From: Nonomuraea indica
GTDB lineage: Bacteria > Actinomycetota > Actinomycetes > Streptosporangiales > Streptosporangiaceae
Direction: 5' to 3'
Assembly (NCBI RefSeq): GCF_002850745.1
Contig: NZ_KZ559467.1
Location: 445,319-509,318, forward strand
Length of the DNA stretch: 64,000 nucleotides
Positions 52,653 to 62,000 of the stretch are shown here, in pieces (the first letter of the stretch is position 1; the number at the start of each line of letters is the position of its first letter). A program made the position numbers and the translations under genes. The notes under the pieces were generated by a model. That model saw nothing but the letters and a program-made list of their open reading frames with translations. It was not told the DNA's origin and did not search any database.

Positions 52653-53825
52653 ATGGCTGGTCACCGGCAAGGAGACGACCCCCGCGGCACCGCCGGGCCC
52701 GGCGTGCCCGAGGTGGCGGCACGGGCCGGCGCCGACGCCGGAGGCGTGCGTGCCGAGTGGGTGCCCGCGTACCTCGCCCTGCTCGCCGAGGTCAGCCTGA
52801 CCGGGCGGGGCCCCGACGCGGCGGCCCTGGCCCGGGTGCGCGCGAGCGGTGAGGCGGCGGCCCGTGACGGCCTGCCGCTGCGCGCCGTCATCGACGCGCA
52901 TCTCAGCGCCACCTGGCTGGCCTGGCCCGACCTGCCCGGCGTCGCCCGCGCCCGGCGGGTCGACCAGCTGCGGTCCGTCGGCCAGGCCGTGCTCAAGGCC
53001 GCCGACCGGTCCGCCCTCGCCCTAGTGGAGGGGTACGAGACGGCCCAGCGGCTGGTGATCCGCCGCGAGGAGGGGCTGCGGCGGGAGTTCATCGACGACC
53101 TGCTCCACGGCCGGCTCACCGCGGGCACCCTCGCCGAACGGGCCGAGCGCTTCGGGTTGCGCCCCACCGGGGGGCACGTGGTGTGCGTGGCGGAGGGCGG
53201 GCGGCCCTTCTACGACGGCGGGCCGGTCGCACGGCACGTGGAGGCCGCCCTGCTGTCCCGGTTCGGCGTGCGCGACCTGCTGGTCGCCACCAAGGAGGGG
53301 CTGCTCGTCTGTGTCGCCGACGACCACGCCGAGGGCGTCACCCGGGCGTTCGTGACCCACACCGAGGAGCTGGCGGGCGACGACCCGGCGCTGCGGATCG
53401 GCGTCGGCCGGGCTCACCCGGGCCCCGCCGGGATCATGCGCTCCTACGAGGAGGCTCGCGGCGTGGTCACCTTCGCCCGCCGCCTGGAACTGCCGGAGCG
53501 GGTGCAGAACGCCGCCGACCTGCTCGTGCTCCAGGTGCTCCTGCGGGACAACGCGGCGATCACCGAGCTCGTGGAGACGGTGCTCGGCCCGCTGCGCGCC
53601 CGGCGCGGCGGGCCGGGCGTGCTGCTGGACACGCTGTTCGCCTATTTCACCAGCGGCGGGGTGGCCACCGAGGCGGCCCGGCGGCTGCACGTGGGCGTGC
53701 GCACGGTGACCTACCGGCTCGACCGGGTCCGGACGCTCACCGGCCACGACCTGGACCACCCGATCCAGCGTCACGCGCTGGAGACGGCGACCCTGGGCGC
53801 CCGCCTTCTCGGCTGGCCCGGCTAG
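52653..53825 (+). CDS. PucR/CdaR-type transcriptional regulator
   Basis: 390 residues. An N-terminal helical RsbR/GGDEF-like sensor segment, a central nucleotide-fold region (LRIGVGRAHPGPAGIMRSYEEARGVV) and the C-terminal PucR HTH (LLDTLFAYFTSGGVATEAARRLHVGVRTVTYRLDRVRTLTG). It is probably a transcriptional activator; its target is not evident from the neighbours (nhaA upstream, a PBP convergent). Confidence 0.9.
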   Translation: MAGHRQGDDPRGTAGPGVPEVAARAGADAGGVRAEWVPAYLALLAEVSLTGRGPDAAALARVRASGEAAARDGLPLRAVIDAHLSATWLAWPDLPGVARARRVDQLRSVGQAVLKAADRSALALVEGYETAQRLVIRREEGLRREFIDDLLHGRLTAGTLAERAERFGLRPTGGHVVCVAEGGRPFYDGGPVARHVEAALLSRFGVRDLLVATKEGLLVCVADDHAEGVTRAFVTHTEELAGDDPALRIGVGRAHPGPAGIMRSYEEARGVVTFARRLELPERVQNAADLLVLQVLLRDNAAITELVETVLGPLRARRGGPGVLLDTLFAYFTSGGVATEAARRLHVGVRTVTYRLDRVRTLTGHDLDHPIQRHALETATLGARLLGWPG

Positions 53826-53893
53826 TCAGTCCTCCCGCGCGGGCCTCGTCGACCCGCCGCGGTCCAGCGGCCCGGCCCCGCCTCCTTACCCGC

Positions 53894-53953
53894 CGAGCCC
53901 CGTCATCGAGCCCCGTCATCGGCCCCGTCATCGAGCCCCGTCATCGAGCCCCG
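53894..53953. repeat. 13-bp tandem repeat spanning the stop codon of the class A PBP gene
   Basis: CGAGCCCCGTCAT at 53894, 53907, 53920 (12 bp, one base short), 53932 and partially 53945. On the minus strand it encodes the last residues and stop of the PBP. Because units of 13 bp shift the frame, copy changes would alter the C-terminus. Confidence 0.85.
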
Positions 53954-56225
53954 CGTCGGGTCCGGTGCCGGTCCCTCCGTCGGCTTCGGCGCCCGTTCCG
54001 GCGTCGAGCCCGTCGCCGAGGAGGCCGCCGTCGAGCTGGTCGTCGAGCTGGAGCTCGTCCCGCAGGCCGTCCGGGTCCTCGACCGCCGGCTCGTCCGGCT
54101 CCTCCCGGACGGGCGCGCAGCTCGCGGCGCAGCCCCCGAAGCGGGACGTGTTGACCGGGGTGAAGTCCCTGGCGGGCGTGTCCCTCAGCGCCGCCGTCAT
54201 CGTGTCCTTCCAGATCGGGCCCGGCAGCGAGGCGCCGGCCACCGCGCCGAAGTACCGGCCGCCGATGGTGACGCCGGCGAGCTTGTGGCGCTGCGAGCCG
54301 CGCGGGTCGCCGATGCTGACCGCGCCCGCCAGGTCAGGGGTGAACCCGGCGAACCAGGCCGTCGCGTACCCGTCCGTGGTGCCGGTCTTGCCCGCCGCCG
54401 GACGCCCGATCCCGCCCACCGACCGCATCATCCCGTCGGTGAAGACCCCGGTCAGCACCTCGGCGGTGGCGTCGGCCACCTCCGCGTCCAGCGCCTGCCT
54501 GCACGACGGCTCGTAGGCGTCCGTCCTGCCCGTGGCGGTGTCGGTGACCTTGGTGATGGCCATCGGCGCGCAGTACCTGCCGCGCGCCGCGATGGCGGCG
54601 TAGGCGTTGGCCACGGTCACCGGGTCCATCTCGTTGATGCCGAGCGTGAACGTCTCGTACTCCTGCAGCGGCTTGCCGTCCGCCCGCCTGATGCCCAGCG
54701 ACTTGGCCGTCTCCACGGTCTCGCACAGGCCGACCCGCTGCTCCAGAGACATGAAGAAGGTGTTCACCGACCCCCAGGTGCCGGTCTTCAGCGTCTTGAA
54801 GCCGGGCGTGCCCTCGTCGTTGGTGACGGTCCACGACGGGATGCCCATGTTCTCGCCCTCGCAGTTCCTGAACGAGGACGGGCTCGGGGCGGTGTAGCCG
54901 TTGCCGACGGTGATGCCGTCGTCGAGCTTCATGCCGTCCTTCAGCGCGGCGATCAGCGTGAAGGTCTTGAACGTCGAGCCGGCCTGGAAGCCGATGAGGC
55001 CGCCGTGCCTGCTGTCGGCCACCGGGTTGTAGGAGATCTCCTTCGCGCGCACCGAGTCGCCGAACTTCCGGCTCGCCGCCATCGCCCTGATCATCCCGGT
55101 TCCGGGCTGCACCAGCGCCTGCGAGGCGACCGCGTCGTCCGAGGCGAACACCCGCTTCCTGATGGCCTGGTCGGCCGCCGCCTGCATCCTCGGGTCGAGC
55201 GTGGTGTAGATCTTCAGTCCGCCCTGGGTGAAGCGCTGCCGCCTGATCTGCGCCGTCCCGCCGAACGCCGGATTCGTCAGCAGCTCGTACCGGACGTACT
55301 CGCAGAAGTACGGATGGCGGCCGGCCTGGCAGCCGTTCGGCTGCGGAACCCCCTTGTAACCGAGCTTGGCCTTCTTGGCCTCCGCCGCCTGCTCGGGCGT
55401 GATCCGGCCGAGCTGCGCCATCCGGTCGAGCACCACGTCGCGCCGCTCCAGCAGCAGCTCCCGCGCCTTCCTGCCCCGGCCCGGGTCGGTGCGGTTGGGG
55501 TCCTGCACCGCGCCGGCCAGCGTGGCGGCCTGCGCCAGGTTCAGCCTGGCGGCCGGGATGCCGAAGAAGCGCCGGGCCGCCGCCTCCACGCCGTTCGCGC
55601 CGTCGCCGAAGTAGACGATGTTGAGGTACTTCTCCAGGATCTGGTCCTTGGTGTACTTCTGCTCGACGGCCAGGGCGTGGCGCAGCTCGTTGAGCTTGCG
55701 GGCGTAGCTGGCCTCCAGCGCCTTGTCCCGGTCCGCGTCGGTCGTCGCCGAGTTGAGCAGCACCTGTTTGACGTACTGCTGGGTGATGCTGGAGCCGCCC
55801 TGGCTGACGCCGCCCGCGCTGAGGTTCTTCGCCAGCGCGCGGATCGTGCCCTCGATGTCGATCGCGCCGTGCTGGTAGAAGCGGTCGTCCTCGATGGCGA
55901 CGATCGCCGTCCGCATCACCTCGGACACCTGCGACAGCGGCACGACCTTGCGGTACTGGTCGTAGAACTGGGCGATCTGCCTGCCCCGCGCGTCGTAGAC
56001 CGTCGAGGCCTGGGCCAGCGACGGCTCCTTGAGCTCCATCGGCCTGATGTCGAGCTCCTCGGCCGCCGACACGAACACCGCCCCGCCGCCGCCCACGGCG
56101 GGCAGCGCGATGGCCGCCACCAGCACTCCGGCGGCCACGCCCGCTCCGGCGAGGCGCGCGACGCCCGCCAACCTGGAAACGGGGCCGGTACGTGAAGTCG
56201 GGTGCGAGTCGGGCATGGCGGCCAT
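53928..56225 (-). CDS. Class A penicillin-binding protein (transglycosylase-transpeptidase)
   Basis: 765 residues. One TM anchor near residue 30. GT51 domain: VAIEDDRFYQHGAIDIEGTIRA with the catalytic Glu, GGSSITQQYVKQ and KILEKYLN-like QILEKYLNIVYFG. Transpeptidase domain: SxxK in GSTFKTF, SxN in WGSVNTFF, KTGTT in GRPAAGKTGTTDGYATAW. All motifs are intact, in contrast to the PBP-like protein at 5304. It polymerises and cross-links peptidoglycan. The C-terminal tail is acidic and Gly-rich, ending in the 13-bp repeat. ATG 56216 is an alternative start. Confidence 0.95.
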   Translation of the reverse strand: MAAMPDSHPTSRTGPVSRLAGVARLAGAGVAAGVLVAAIALPAVGGGGAVFVSAAEELDIRPMELKEPSLAQASTVYDARGRQIAQFYDQYRKVVPLSQVSEVMRTAIVAIEDDRFYQHGAIDIEGTIRALAKNLSAGGVSQGGSSITQQYVKQVLLNSATTDADRDKALEASYARKLNELRHALAVEQKYTKDQILEKYLNIVYFGDGANGVEAAARRFFGIPAARLNLAQAATLAGAVQDPNRTDPGRGRKARELLLERRDVVLDRMAQLGRITPEQAAEAKKAKLGYKGVPQPNGCQAGRHPYFCEYVRYELLTNPAFGGTAQIRRQRFTQGGLKIYTTLDPRMQAAADQAIRKRVFASDDAVASQALVQPGTGMIRAMAASRKFGDSVRAKEISYNPVADSRHGGLIGFQAGSTFKTFTLIAALKDGMKLDDGITVGNGYTAPSPSSFRNCEGENMGIPSWTVTNDEGTPGFKTLKTGTWGSVNTFFMSLEQRVGLCETVETAKSLGIRRADGKPLQEYETFTLGINEMDPVTVANAYAAIAARGRYCAPMAITKVTDTATGRTDAYEPSCRQALDAEVADATAEVLTGVFTDGMMRSVGGIGRPAAGKTGTTDGYATAWFAGFTPDLAGAVSIGDPRGSQRHKLAGVTIGGRYFGAVAGASLPGPIWKDTMTAALRDTPARDFTPVNTSRFGGCAASCAPVREEPDEPAVEDPDGLRDELQLDDQLDGGLLGDGLDAGTGAEADGGTGTGPDAGLDDGAR

Positions 56226-56304
56226 GACAGCACAGCCCGCGCCGCCCTGTCCAAGACGCTATGGAGGGCGTGCCGATATCGGACCGGATATCACGCGTGC
56301 TGGT

Positions 56305-56329
56305 GGCGGCCGGCCGGGGGCCGGCCGCC
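56305..56329. terminator. Strong hairpin downstream of folE
   Basis: GGCGGCCGGCC (56305-56315) and GGCCGGCCGCC (56319-56329) form an 11-bp stem with a 3-nt loop in the spacer between folE and the start of the PBP gene. Confidence 0.6.
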
Positions 56330-56395
56330 TTCAGCGGACGGGCGGGTGGAGCCGGGCGGCCGGGGCGTGCTTCGCCCGCGGGTCCCGGCGGTGGG

Positions 56396-57040
56396 TCAGT
56401 CCCCGTGGGCGCGCGAGGCGGCGGTGGTGAGGGCCATGAACTCCTGCCGGGAGCGCGGGTCGTCGCGCAGGGTGCCGAGCAGGCGTGAGGTGACGGTGCG
56501 TGCGCCGACGGCCTGCACGCCCCGCAGCGACATGCACAGGTGCTCCGCGTCGAGGATCACCCCGACGCCTCGGGGCCGCAGGCTCTCGTCGAGGAAGTCG
56601 GCGATCTGGACCGTGAGCCGTTCCTGCACCTGCATGTCGCCGGCGAAGTGCCGGACCACGCGGGCGAGCTTGGACAGGCCGACGATGCGCTCGCCCGGCA
56701 GGTAGCCGACGTGGGCGACGCCGGAGAACGGCAGCAGGTGGTGCTCGCACAGTGAGGAGAAGGCGATGCGGGTGACGAGGACCAGCTCGTCGTAGTTCTC
56801 GTCGTTGGGGAAGGTCGTCATCGCGAACGGGGCGGGCGTCAGCAGTTCGGCGTACGCGCCGGCGACGCGCCGCGGCGTGTCACGCAGATGCGCCGACCGC
56901 GGGTCGCGGCCGAGAGCGACCAGCAGATCAGCCACGGCCTGCTGCGCCGCGGGCAGGTCGATCACCGGCGCCTGCCCGGCGGTGCGGTCCAGGACGGCGG
57001 TCTCGGCGGTGTCGCTGTCGTCCCATGTCAGCAGGGTCAT
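56396..57040 (-). CDS. folE: GTP cyclohydrolase I
   Basis: 214 residues from ATG 57040 with AAGGAG upstream. The family core is clear: RDTPRRVAGAYAELL, FSSLCEHHLLPFSGVAHVGYLPG with the zinc-binding Cys and His, GLSKLARVVRHFA, QVQERLT and the second zinc Cys in EAEHLCMSLRG-like DAEHLCMSLRG. It converts GTP to dihydroneopterin triphosphate for folate or other pteridines. The N-terminal extension of about 35 residues is unusual. Isolated from other folate genes; divergent from the HTH regulator. Confidence 0.95.
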   Translation of the reverse strand: MTLLTWDDSDTAETAVLDRTAGQAPVIDLPAAQQAVADLLVALGRDPRSAHLRDTPRRVAGAYAELLTPAPFAMTTFPNDENYDELVLVTRIAFSSLCEHHLLPFSGVAHVGYLPGERIVGLSKLARVVRHFAGDMQVQERLTVQIADFLDESLRPRGVGVILDAEHLCMSLRGVQAVGARTVTSRLLGTLRDDPRSRQEFMALTTAASRAHGD

Positions 57041-57178
57041 CGGGTCTCCTTCGGCGGCCGGAGGCGGGCTCTCCGGTGCGCGGCGATTTTCGCCAACTCC
57101 TGTGCTCAATATTCCGCCGCGACCCGAATTTAGTCAACAGTCATTGGCATAAATAGCGCGTTCGGCTACCGTGGAGCC

Positions 57179-57835
57179 ATGGGCGCCCTGCCGGAGGACC
57201 TCGAAGCGCTCGGCCTGCTGGCCGAGCCGCAGCGGGCGCGCATCCACGCGCTGCTGACCGGCGCCCCCCGGCCGCACACCCGGCAGGAGATCTGCCAGGC
57301 CCTCGGCATGGGACGCACCCTCGTGGCCTTCCACCTGGAAAAACTCGAACAGGCGGGCCTCGTCACCGTCGTCACCGAGCCGACCGGCACCGGCCGCCGC
57401 GGCCGGCCCGCCCAGCGCTACCAGGCCACGCGGCGCGAGCTGAGCGCCTCGCTGCCGCCCCGGCGCTACGAGCTGCTCGCCGAGATCCTGCTGGAAGCCG
57501 CGCAGGAACACGAGCCGCCCGAGCCGTTCGCCCGGGCCGCCGACCGGGCGGCCGAACGGCGGGGCCGGCTGCTGGCGGCCAAGCAGCCCGGCCCCGACGC
57601 CCTCTGGCCCCTGCTCGACCAGCTCGGCTACGAGCCGGCGGCCGACGGCCGGACCGTGCTTCTGACCAACTGCCCGTTCCAGCGGATGCGCTCGGTCAAC
57701 GCCGGGCTGGTCTGCTCGATGAACGCCGCCCTGGCCCGCGGCTACCTCGACGGCCTGGACGCGGCCGGCCGGTTCGCCCCCCGGCTGCGGCCCTGCCCGG
57801 ACAACTGCTGCGTGATCCTCGAACCCGTCGGCTGA
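57179..57835 (+). CDS. HTH regulator with a C-terminal cysteine cluster (SufR/ArsR-like)
   Basis: 218 residues. Winged HTH at 20-75 (TRQEICQALGMGRTLVAFHLEKLEQAGLV) with a GRRGRPAQRY wing. The C-terminal domain has five cysteines: C165 (TNCPF), C179 (LVCSMN), C206, C210 and C211 (CPDNCC), a pattern consistent with an Fe-S or metal sensor as in SufR-like regulators. It is divergent from folE across a 138-bp AT-rich spacer, so folE is the most likely target. The ligand is inferred only. Confidence 0.85.
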   Translation: MGALPEDLEALGLLAEPQRARIHALLTGAPRPHTRQEICQALGMGRTLVAFHLEKLEQAGLVTVVTEPTGTGRRGRPAQRYQATRRELSASLPPRRYELLAEILLEAAQEHEPPEPFARAADRAAERRGRLLAAKQPGPDALWPLLDQLGYEPAADGRTVLLTNCPFQRMRSVNAGLVCSMNAALARGYLDGLDAAGRFAPRLRPCPDNCCVILEPVG

Positions 57836-57858
57836 CCCCGCGGGAAGCCCCCGCGGGG
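57836..57858. terminator. Bidirectional terminator hairpin
   Basis: CCCCGCGGG (57836-57844) and CCCGCGGGG (57850-57858) with a 5-nt loop, between the convergent regulator and peptidase genes. Confidence 0.65.
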
Positions 57859-57868
57859 CCGGCCGGTG

Positions 57869-59224
57869 TCAGACGCCGAGGGCCGAGGGGAGGCTCAGCT
57901 CGTGCAGGAAGAGGGCCTCCGCCGTGGCGGTGCGGCGCAGCTCCTCCAGGTCGACGCGCTCGTTCGGCGCGTGGATGGCGGCGTCCTCGTCCTCGGCGCC
58001 GAAGAGCAGGATCTCCGCCGCCGGGAACTGCTTGAGCAGGGTGCTGACAAGGGGGATGGAGCCACCGGCGCCGACGTCGCGGGGCGGCCGGCCGAAGGCG
58101 CGCTCCATCGCGCGGTTGAGCGCCGAGCGGGCCTTGCCGCCCGAGTCGGCCTGGAACCCCGAACCCACCGTGAAGTCGCCGAATCCCACCTGCACGCCCC
58201 ACGGCGCCACCTGCCGCAGGAACTCGACCACGGCGTTGACCGTCGTCTTCGGGTCGCCGGCCGGGGGGACCCGGACCGTGACGCGGGCGCGGGCCAGCGG
58301 CTGCACGGCGTTGATGGCCCCGGAGACCGTGGGCACGTCCAGGCCGGTCACCGTGATGGCGTACGACGACCACAGGCGGTCGGCCAGCGAGCCGGAGCCC
58401 ACCAGCGAGACCCCGTCCAGCACCCCGGCCGTCTTCCTGAACTCCTCCTCTGTCGGCCCCTGGCCGAGGAACGCCCCACGCGGCAGACCGGGGACACGGA
58501 TGTCGCCGTTGTCGTCGTGCAGCGAGGTCAGCATGCGCATCAGCGCGGCGAGCGCGTCGGGGGCGGCGCCGCCGAACGAGCCGCTGTGCACCGGCTCGCG
58601 CAGCGTGCGGACCTCGACGGTGAACGCGGCCATGCCGCGCAGCGAGGTGGTCACGGCGGGGTCGCCGATGCGCGGGTTGCCGGTGTCGGCCACCACGATC
58701 GCGTCGGCGCGCAGCAGCTCGGGGTTGCGCTCGACGAACGCCTCCAGCCGCTCGCCGGCGTACTCCTCCTGGCCCTCGATGATGACCTTGATGCCGATGG
58801 GCAGCCGCCCCTGGAAGGCGCGCAGCGCGGTGACGTGGGAGATCACCCCCGACTTGTCGTCGGCGGTGCCCCGGCCGAACAGTTGGCCGTCGATCAGCGT
58901 GGGCTCGAACGGCGGCGTGCGCCAGGCGGCGGGGTCGCCGGCGGGCTGCACGTCGTAGTGGGCGTAGAGCAGCACGGTGGGCGCGCCGGGAGGGGCGGGA
59001 GACTCGCCGTACACGGCGGGGAAGCTGCCCTCGACGGGCACCTGCTGGACGCGCGCCAGCCCGGTGCTGCGCAGCAGGTCCTCGACCATGGCCGCGGCGG
59101 CGTAGACGGGCTCCTCCGGGTGGCCGGGAAAGGCCACGGAGGGAATGGCCGCCAGCCGCCGCAGTTCCTCGACGGCCTGCGGCATCGCCGCGGCGACGGC
59201 GCTCTCGATCTGGTCAGGAGTCAC
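57869..59224 (-). CDS. M20-family metallopeptidase (dipeptidase)
   Basis: 451 residues from GTG 59224. Zinc-site motifs: LLYAHYDVQP (His), GRGTADDKSG (Asp), IEGQEEYAG (Glu, catalytic and ligand), VADTGNPR and AIHAPNERV (His). A lid/dimerisation domain lies at about 195-330 (HSGSFGGAAPDAL). It cleaves dipeptides or N-acyl amino acids in the cytoplasm; the acyl specificity cannot be told from sequence. Confidence 0.92.
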   Translation of the reverse strand: MTPDQIESAVAAAMPQAVEELRRLAAIPSVAFPGHPEEPVYAAAAMVEDLLRSTGLARVQQVPVEGSFPAVYGESPAPPGAPTVLLYAHYDVQPAGDPAAWRTPPFEPTLIDGQLFGRGTADDKSGVISHVTALRAFQGRLPIGIKVIIEGQEEYAGERLEAFVERNPELLRADAIVVADTGNPRIGDPAVTTSLRGMAAFTVEVRTLREPVHSGSFGGAAPDALAALMRMLTSLHDDNGDIRVPGLPRGAFLGQGPTEEEFRKTAGVLDGVSLVGSGSLADRLWSSYAITVTGLDVPTVSGAINAVQPLARARVTVRVPPAGDPKTTVNAVVEFLRQVAPWGVQVGFGDFTVGSGFQADSGGKARSALNRAMERAFGRPPRDVGAGGSIPLVSTLLKQFPAAEILLFGAEDEDAAIHAPNERVDLEELRRTATAEALFLHELSLPSALGV

Positions 59225-59278
59225 GGGTCGGTCCCCCGGGTCGTTCTCGGTAGTTAGCGTCTCATTGGATCACAGACG

Positions 59279-59295
59279 TTCCCACAAGGTGGGAA
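59279..59295. promoter_or_regulatory. Inverted repeat ahead of the aminotransferase operon
   Basis: TTCCCACAAGGTGGGAA (7-bp arms, 3-bp spacer) lies in the 232-bp divergent spacer 59225-59456 between the peptidase and aminotransferase genes. Operator candidate; a possible -10 CATAGT lies about 80 bp further on. Confidence 0.45.
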
Positions 59296-59456
59296 AGGCG
59301 TATGACCTGCCGGCCAACCTACCTGCGGATTTCGTAGCCGTTACATACCGGTTCTGCGGATCTCGGATTTCTTGCATAGTGTCGCGACGTATTCCTTGGC
59401 AAACCCGAGGGCCAACATGCAGACTGTGGGAAGGCCAGACACGAGGGACGATAGCC

Positions 59457-60839
59457 ATGACGCAGCCGGACAACGACATTCTCAAGGCCGCGCACGACCA
59501 CCTGTGGTTGCACTTCACCAGGCACAGCTCCTACCAGCAGTCCGAGATCCCGACCATCGTCCGCGGTGAGGGGTCCTACATCTACGACATCCACGGCAAG
59601 CGCTACCTAGACGGCCTGGCAGGGCTGTTCGTGGTGCAGGCGGGCCACGGCCGCAGCGAGCTCGCCGAGGCCGCCGCCAAGCAGGCCCAGGAGCTGGCCT
59701 TCTTCCCGCTGTGGTCCTACGCGCACCCCAAGGCCGCCGAGCTGGCCGACCGGCTCGCGGCGCTCGCGCCCGGCGACCTCAACCGGGTCTTCTTCACCAC
59801 CGGAGGCGGCGAGGCGGTCGAGTCGGCCTGGAAGCTGGCCAAGCAGTACTTCAAGCTCACCGGCAAGCCGCTCAAGCACAAGGTCGTCAGCCGCCAGATC
59901 GCCTACCACGGCACCCCGCAGGGCGCCCTGTCGATCACCGGCATCCCGGCGTTCAAGCAGATGTTCGAGCCGCTCGTGCCGGGCTCCATCCGCGTGCCCA
60001 ACACCAACCACTACCGCGCCGACGAGATCACCGGCGTCAAGGGCATGACGCCCGAGGAGTACGGGATCTGGGCGGCCGACCGGGTGGCCCGCGCCATCGA
60101 GATGGAGGGCCCCGACACGGTGGCCGCCGTCTTCGCCGAGCCGGTGCAGAACGCCGGCGGCTGCTTCCCGCCGCCTGCCGGCTACTGGAGGCGGCTGCGC
60201 GAGATCTGCGACGAGTACGACGTGCTGCTCGTCTCCGACGAGGTCATCTGCGCCTTCGGCCGCCTCGGCACGATGTTCGGCGGCGAGAAGTACGACTACG
60301 TCCCCGACATCATCACCTGCGCCAAGGGCCTGACCAGCGGCTACTCGCCCATCGGCGCCATGATCGCGCACGAGCGGCTGTTCGAGCCGTTCAAGAGCGG
60401 CGAGGAGATGTTCGCCCACGGCTACACCTTCGGCGGCCACCCCGTCTCCGCCGCCGTGGCGCTGGCCAACCTCGACATCTTCGAGCGCGAGGACCTGCTC
60501 GGCCACGTCACCAAGAACGAGCCGCTCTTCCAGGCCACGCTCGACGGCCTGCGCGACCTGCCCATCGTCGGCGACGTGCGCGGCGCCGGCTACTTCTGGG
60601 GCATCGAGCTGGTCAAGGACAAGACCACCAAGGAGACGTTCACCGCCGAGGAGTCGGAGCGGCTGCTGCGCGGCTTCCTGTCCAAGGCACTGTTCGACGC
60701 GGGGCTCTACTGCCGCGCCGACGACCGGGGCGACCCCGTCATCCAGCTGGCGCCGCCGCTGGTCGCGGGTCCCCAGGAGTTCGAGGAGATCGGGTCGATT
60801 CTCCGTACCGTGCTCACCGAAGCGTGGGCTCGCCTGTAA
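59457..60839 (+). CDS. Class III omega-aminotransferase
   Basis: 460 residues, PLP-dependent fold I. FFTTGGGEAVESAWKLAKQYF, LLVSDEVICAFGRLG with the PLP-binding Asp, and ITCAKGLTSGYSPIGAM with the Schiff-base Lys. The family transfers amino groups from omega-amino acids or putrescine-like amines to pyruvate, making alanine. The next gene is alanine dehydrogenase, which would regenerate pyruvate, so the pair forms an alanine-shuttle amine-degrading operon. This linkage is inference from position (31-bp gap). Confidence 0.9.
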   Translation: MTQPDNDILKAAHDHLWLHFTRHSSYQQSEIPTIVRGEGSYIYDIHGKRYLDGLAGLFVVQAGHGRSELAEAAAKQAQELAFFPLWSYAHPKAAELADRLAALAPGDLNRVFFTTGGGEAVESAWKLAKQYFKLTGKPLKHKVVSRQIAYHGTPQGALSITGIPAFKQMFEPLVPGSIRVPNTNHYRADEITGVKGMTPEEYGIWAADRVARAIEMEGPDTVAAVFAEPVQNAGGCFPPPAGYWRRLREICDEYDVLLVSDEVICAFGRLGTMFGGEKYDYVPDIITCAKGLTSGYSPIGAMIAHERLFEPFKSGEEMFAHGYTFGGHPVSAAVALANLDIFEREDLLGHVTKNEPLFQATLDGLRDLPIVGDVRGAGYFWGIELVKDKTTKETFTAEESERLLRGFLSKALFDAGLYCRADDRGDPVIQLAPPLVAGPQEFEEIGSILRTVLTEAWARL

Positions 60840-60870
60840 CACCCCCATCGGTAGCGAAAGGACCCTTGCG

Positions 60871-61986
60871 ATGAAGATCGGCGTGCCTGCCGAGGTCAAG
60901 AACCACGAATACCGCGTCGCCGCCACCCCCGCGGGTGTGCACGAGCTGGTGCGTCACGGCCACGACGTCATCGTCCAGCGGGGCGCGGGCCTCGGCTCGC
61001 ACATCACGGACGAGGAGTACCTCTCGGCGGGCGCGAAGATCCTCGACAGCGCCGACGCCGTGTGGGGCGAGGCGGACATGGTGCTCAAGGTGAAGGAGCC
61101 GATCGCCGAGGAGTACCACCGCCTGCGCGAGGGGCTCGTCCTGTTCACCTACCTGCACCTCGCCGCCTCCCGCCCGTGCACCGAGGCGCTGCTCGGCGCG
61201 GGGACGACGGGCATCGCCTACGAGACCGTCCAGGTGGGCAACGCGCTGCCGCTGCTCGCGCCCATGTCCGAGGTGGCCGGCCGGCTGGCGCCGCAGGTCG
61301 GGGCGTACAACCTGATGCGGTTCAACGGCGGGCGCGGCGTCCTGCCGGGCGGCGTGCCCGGCGTGGCGCCGGCCAAGGTGGTCGTCATCGGCGGCGGCGT
61401 GTCCGGCCTCAACGCGGCGCAGATCGCCGTCGGCATGGGCGCCGACGTGACCGTCCTCGACACGAACGTCGACCGGCTGCGCTTCATCGACGCCATCTAC
61501 CAGGGCCGGCTCAAGACGCTGGTGTCCACCTCGTACGCGATCGAGCGGGAGGTCCTCCAGGCCGACCTCGTCATCGGCGCGGTGCTCATCCCGGGCGCCA
61601 AGGCCCCGACGCTGGTCTCCAACGAACTGGTCTCGCGGATGAAGCCGGGCTCGGTGCTCGTCGACATCGCCATCGACCAGGGCGGCTGCTTCGAGGACTC
61701 GCGGCCCACCACGCACGCCGACCCGACGTACACGGTGCACGGCTCGGTCTTCTACTGCGTGGCGAACATGCCGGGCTCGGTGGCCAACACCTCCACGTAC
61801 GCGCTGACGAACGCGACGCTGCCGTACGCGGTCAAGCTGGCCGACCTGGGCTGGCGCGACGCGCTGAAGGCGGACGCCGGGCTCGCGGGCGGCCTCAACA
61901 CGCACGCCGGGCTGCTCACCAACGTGCCGGTCGCGCAGGCGCTGGGCCTGCCGGTCACGCCGGTGGCCGACGTGCTCGCCGCCTGA
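60871..61986 (+). CDS. ald: Alanine dehydrogenase
   Basis: 371 residues, typical length. N-terminal MKIGVPAEVKNHEYRVAATPAGV, substrate-binding region with the catalytic His in FTYLHLAA, NAD-binding VVVIGGGVSGLNAAQIAVGMGADV and the catalytic Asp in DIAIDQGGCFE. It reversibly deaminates L-alanine to pyruvate with NAD+. Cotranscribed with the upstream aminotransferase. Confidence 0.96.
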   Translation: MKIGVPAEVKNHEYRVAATPAGVHELVRHGHDVIVQRGAGLGSHITDEEYLSAGAKILDSADAVWGEADMVLKVKEPIAEEYHRLREGLVLFTYLHLAASRPCTEALLGAGTTGIAYETVQVGNALPLLAPMSEVAGRLAPQVGAYNLMRFNGGRGVLPGGVPGVAPAKVVVIGGGVSGLNAAQIAVGMGADVTVLDTNVDRLRFIDAIYQGRLKTLVSTSYAIEREVLQADLVIGAVLIPGAKAPTLVSNELVSRMKPGSVLVDIAIDQGGCFEDSRPTTHADPTYTVHGSVFYCVANMPGSVANTSTYALTNATLPYAVKLADLGWRDALKADAGLAGGLNTHAGLLTNVPVAQALGLPVTPVADVLAA

Positions 61987-62000
61987 CCGGCGTCACCTCC

